Shown here: one piece after another, positions 61,510 through 64,000 of the stretch
Layout of the letters: every line of letters starts with the position of its first letter
Position numbering within the stretch: the first letter of the stretch is position 1
From: JAFMKE01 sp037624485
GTDB taxonomy: Bacteria > Bacteroidota > Bacteroidia > Chitinophagales > UBA8649
Length of the DNA: 64,000 bases
Direction of reading: 5' to 3'
NCBI GenBank assembly: GCA_037624485.1
Contig: JASJJC010000021.1
Coordinates: 171,690-235,689, forward strand
Translations under genes and position numbers: made by a program
Notes under the pieces: model-generated
Told to the model about the DNA's origin: nothing
The model's database searches: none
The model's input: only the letters and a program-made list of their open reading frames with translations

Positions 61510-63474
61510 TTAAACATCAATTTTAGCAAATTTAGCGTGTGACTCAATGAATTCTCTTCTTGGAGGAACTTCATCTCCCATAAGCGTTGAGAATATGTTA
61601 TCCGCTACGGTAGGACTATCTATTTGCACTTGACGAAGAGTTCGGGTATCAGGATCCATAGTTGTTTCCCAGAGCTGTTCTGCATTCATTTCTCCTAAAC
61701 CTTTATAACGTTGAATACCCACAGTGTTGTCTTTCCCTTTCCCGATTCTTGCTACTGCAGCATCACGTTCGTCATCATTCCAACAATATTGGAATTCCTT
61801 CCCTTTCTTAACCAAATATAAAGGAGGTGCCGCAATATAAACATACCCTTGCTCAACCAATGGTCTTAAATAACGGAAAAAGAATGTCAAAATTAAAGTA
61901 ACAATATGGCTTCCATCTACATCCGCATCACACATGATAATTATCTTATGATAGCGCAACTTTGAAATATCCAATGCCTTTTCATCTTCCACTGTTCCGA
62001 TACGTACGCCCAGTGCCATGAACATATTTTTAATCTCTTCGTTTTCGTAAATCTTATATTCTAGTGCTTTCTCCACATTCAAGATTTTACCTCTCAATGG
62101 CATAATCGCTTGAAATGAACGATCCCGTCCCTGCTTCGCCGTTCCGCCTGCAGAATCACCCTCCACTAAGTATATCTCACCTACTTCAGGGTCTTTGTTT
62201 GAGCAATCTGCTAACTTTCCTGGTAAACCAGCACCAGACAATACATTCTTACGCTGAACAGCTTCTCGTGCTTTGCGTGCTGCATGTCGAGCAGTTGCTG
62301 CAATGATTACCTTATCAATAATTTGCTTAGCCTCTTTAGGGTTTTCTTCTAAATAAGCCTCTAAAACCTTACCCACAGACTGTGAAACTAAACTTACTAA
62401 CTCAGAGTTAGTCAACTCATCTTTTGTCTGACTTTTAAACTGTGGATTGGGCACTTTAACAGAAATAACAGAGGTCAATCCTTCTCTAAAATCTTCTCCT
62501 GAAACAGTAAATTTCAACTTCGAAAAGAAACCATTATTATCTCCATACTTTTTGAAGTAATGCGTGATCGCTCTTTTAAAACCATTGACGTGTGTTCCAC
62601 CATTGTACGTGTTAATATTATTACAATAAGAAACTAAATTTTCAGAATAGCCTGTATTGTATTGTAATGCGACATCGATTTCCACACCATCCTCCCCACC
62701 ACTTATAAATATTGGTTCTTCCAATAGGGAAGTTCTTGCTTTATCAATATGCTTCACATATTCTATTAAGCCATTCTCACTATAAAATGACATTTTTAAC
62801 ATTTCACCTTCTTCAACTATTCGCTCATCGGTAAAATTCATGCGAACTCTCTTATTCAAGAAAGACATTTCACGAAGTCTATTTGAAATTTTCTCAGAAA
62901 CAAAATTCACTTCATCAAATATCGAAGCATCAGGCAAAAAGGTTACCGATGTTCCAGTATCTGAAGATTTTCCTGTTTCAACTGGCGGCGCCAAAGCCAC
63001 ACCTTCAGAATATTCTTGCACAACTATTTTGCCTTCTCTATGTATTTCAGCTTTAAGATGAGATGAAAGGGCGTTCACACAAGAAACCCCTACTCCATTC
63101 AATCCACCAGAGACTTTGTATGAATTTTTATCAAATTTACCTCCAGCGTGAAGTGATGTCATTACCAACTCTAATGCTGATAATCCAGACTCTTTATTCA
63201 TTCCAATAGGGATACCTCTACCGTTATCTTTTACCGTAATTGAGTTATTCTCATGGATAATGATATCAATGGTATCGCAGTGTCCTGCTAATGCCTCATC
63301 TATAGAGTTATCTAGCACCTCATTTAACAAATGATGTAAGGCCCGAGAATCAGTCCCCCCCACATACATGCCTGGCCGCATTCGCACTGCCTCTAATCCT
63401 TTTAGCGACTTGATATCATCTGCACCATACTTTGCACTGTTTTCATTTTTTAAGTCTTCTTCTTCCTTGCTCAT
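61510..63474 (-). CDS. gyrB: DNA gyrase subunit B
   Basis: ATPase subunit of DNA gyrase. 654 residues: the GHKL ATPase domain has LNEVLDNSIDEALAGHCD, DNGRGIPIGM and GGLNGVGVSCVNALS. The transducer domain has GGTHVNGFKRAIT. The TOPRIM domain has EGDSAGGTAKQGRDRSFQA and MCDADVDGSHI, and the C-terminus QRYKGLGEMNAEQLWETTMD interacts with GyrA. The fit is to GyrB rather than ParE. It has a -7 promoter element upstream. Confidence 0.98.
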   Translation of the reverse strand: MSKEEEDLKNENSAKYGADDIKSLKGLEAVRMRPGMYVGGTDSRALHHLLNEVLDNSIDEALAGHCDTIDIIIHENNSITVKDNGRGIPIGMNKESGLSALELVMTSLHAGGKFDKNSYKVSGGLNGVGVSCVNALSSHLKAEIHREGKIVVQEYSEGVALAPPVETGKSSDTGTSVTFLPDASIFDEVNFVSEKISNRLREMSFLNKRVRMNFTDERIVEEGEMLKMSFYSENGLIEYVKHIDKARTSLLEEPIFISGGEDGVEIDVALQYNTGYSENLVSYCNNINTYNGGTHVNGFKRAITHYFKKYGDNNGFFSKLKFTVSGEDFREGLTSVISVKVPNPQFKSQTKDELTNSELVSLVSQSVGKVLEAYLEENPKEAKQIIDKVIIAATARHAARKAREAVQRKNVLSGAGLPGKLADCSNKDPEVGEIYLVEGDSAGGTAKQGRDRSFQAIMPLRGKILNVEKALEYKIYENEEIKNMFMALGVRIGTVEDEKALDISKLRYHKIIIMCDADVDGSHIVTLILTFFFRYLRPLVEQGYVYIAAPPLYLVKKGKEFQYCWNDDERDAAVARIGKGKDNTVGIQRYKGLGEMNAEQLWETTMDPDTRTLRQVQIDSPTVADNIFSTLMGDEVPPRREFIESHAKFAKIDV

Positions 63475-63505
63475 CGCTTTAAAAATTTAAGTTAAGCTTA
63501 TCTAT

Positions 63506-63513
63506 CAAAGATA
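63506..63513 (-). promoter_or_regulatory. -7 promoter element (TATCTTTG) of gyrB
   Basis: The minus strand reads TATCTTTG, an exact match to TAnnTTTG, ending 31 bases before the gyrB ATG. The expected TTG at -33 is not evident. Confidence 0.5.
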
Positions 63514-63637
63514 ATAAAACCGATAGTTAAACAGCAGTTTTAGGCTTTTCTAGAAGACATAGTTATCCACAAAGCAAAAATATTAAAGTAATAAACTCTT
63601 AAACGTTTTATAGATCAGTTATGCGGAAAGAAGGTAT

Positions 63638-63671
63638 AAAAAAAGGGAGGTATAAATACCTCCCTTTTTTT
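63638..63671 (-). terminator. strong Rho-independent terminator
   Basis: GGGAGGTA (63645-63652) pairs with TACCTCCC (63657-63664) across a four-base loop, and the stem is extended by seven A-T pairs on the outside. It lies 19 bases beyond the stop of the minus-strand gene at 63691 and gives a run of seven Ts on that strand. Confidence 0.88.
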
Positions 63672-63690
63672 GTTTTGATTGATGTGCTTG

Positions 63691-64000
63691 TTATTTGATA
63701 ACAACTAGTTTTCTTGTCTCTTTGCCCATTCTAGTTTCAAATGTCAAAAAGTAAGTTCCTTCTACTAAGTCTGATACATCGATATCTAAACCGTTCTCAG
63801 CAGCAAATAACATGTAAGTCACCTTCTTCACCTCTGCACCTATTTGATCAAAGATTTGAACAGTCATCACTTCTCCAGTTGTCGTCTCTACATTAACACT
63901 TACTACGTCATTCCCTTTACTTGGGTTTGGAACAAGTGCGCCAATGAAGAAATTAGTTTGTCCTTCTAATCTTGCTGTTTTGATATCAAAGTACTCATAC
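63691..64000 (-). CDS. T9SS cargo protein, C-terminal fragment with type A sorting domain
   Basis: The last 102 codons of a gene whose start lies beyond the right edge. The translation has LVPNPSKGNDVVSVNVETTT, then VQIFDQIGAEVKKVTY, VSDLVEGTYFLTFETR and LVVIK before the stop. This is the type A (Por-secretion) C-terminal sorting domain: 'PNP-x-x-G', a middle 'D-x-x-G' and the 'L-x-x-G-x-Y-x-x' turn. The cargo part is outside the window, so its function is unknown. Confidence 0.85.
   Translation of the reverse strand, partial: YEYFDIKTARLEGQTNFFIGALVPNPSKGNDVVSVNVETTTGEVMTVQIFDQIGAEVKKVTYMLFAAENGLDIDVSDLVEGTYFLTFETRMGKETRKLVVIK

Overview
The window is ordinary chromosomal DNA from an AT-rich member of the Bacteroidota, most likely a marine or freshwater Flavobacteriales-type organism. 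The main evidence is type IX secretion system (T9SS) sorting domains on four proteins (three type B, one type A), a PorP/SprF-family partner and a giant SprB-repeat adhesin. A one-subunit cytochrome b succinate dehydrogenase, the tig-clpP-clpX order and promoters of the Bacteroidota form (TTG, 19-21 bases, TAnnTTTG) agree with this. Shine-Dalgarno sites are mostly absent. Species cannot be named from the sequence alone. I see no phage, insertion sequence, CRISPR array, integron or defence island.

Layout. 1-6063 (minus strand): 5' piece of an M42 peptidase, a possible Cys/Lys-rich miniprotein, then pabB, purA, a STAS protein and a Fur regulator packed tightly, with relA/spoT at the 5' end. 6228-9675 (plus): tRNA-Leu, then tig-clpP-clpX. 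9676-20108: a small conserved Bacteroidota protein, uvrB, an OmpA lipoprotein-tatC-rpiB operon, and the 1848-residue SprB-repeat protein. 20169-27683 (minus): tag, ribE and a T9SS cargo gene in one run, then sdhCAB with a good promoter and a good terminator.

28017-38806 is a surface-polysaccharide region: gmhB/gmhA heptose genes, a GT2 glycosyltransferase and a methyltransferase on the minus strand; a YfhO-type membrane protein, two GT-B-like glycosyltransferases and a polysaccharide pyruvyl transferase on the plus strand; a Wzx-type flippase and a polyprenyl-phosphate GT2 on the minus strand. The last two sit at the 3' end of a minus-strand run that begins with a DUF3467 protein and a BatA-like protein and includes a dihydroorotase homologue that has lost nearly all its metal ligands.

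42819-56147 is housekeeping: pdhB, aroQ/xerD, an alpha/beta hydrolase, a LolD-type ATPase, gatC, trpS, a deoxynucleoside kinase, gltA, a DUF6580 membrane protein, a small heat-shock protein, two poorly characterised proteins (one DUF6428), a long-chain acyl-CoA ligase and a POT peptide transporter. 56218-64000 holds a T9SS cargo protein overlapping its PorP/SprF-type partner, a small outer-membrane barrel, gyrB, and the C-terminus of a type A T9SS cargo protein.

I did not find a clearly new multi-gene system. The observations most worth checking are the ligand-less dihydroorotase homologue at 39007-40272, the possible miniprotein at 192-347, the uncharacterised gene at 51437-52186 (whose start is fixed by an overlapping promoter element), the palindrome in front of the DUF6428 gene, and two genes whose promoter -7 element lies almost against the start codon.
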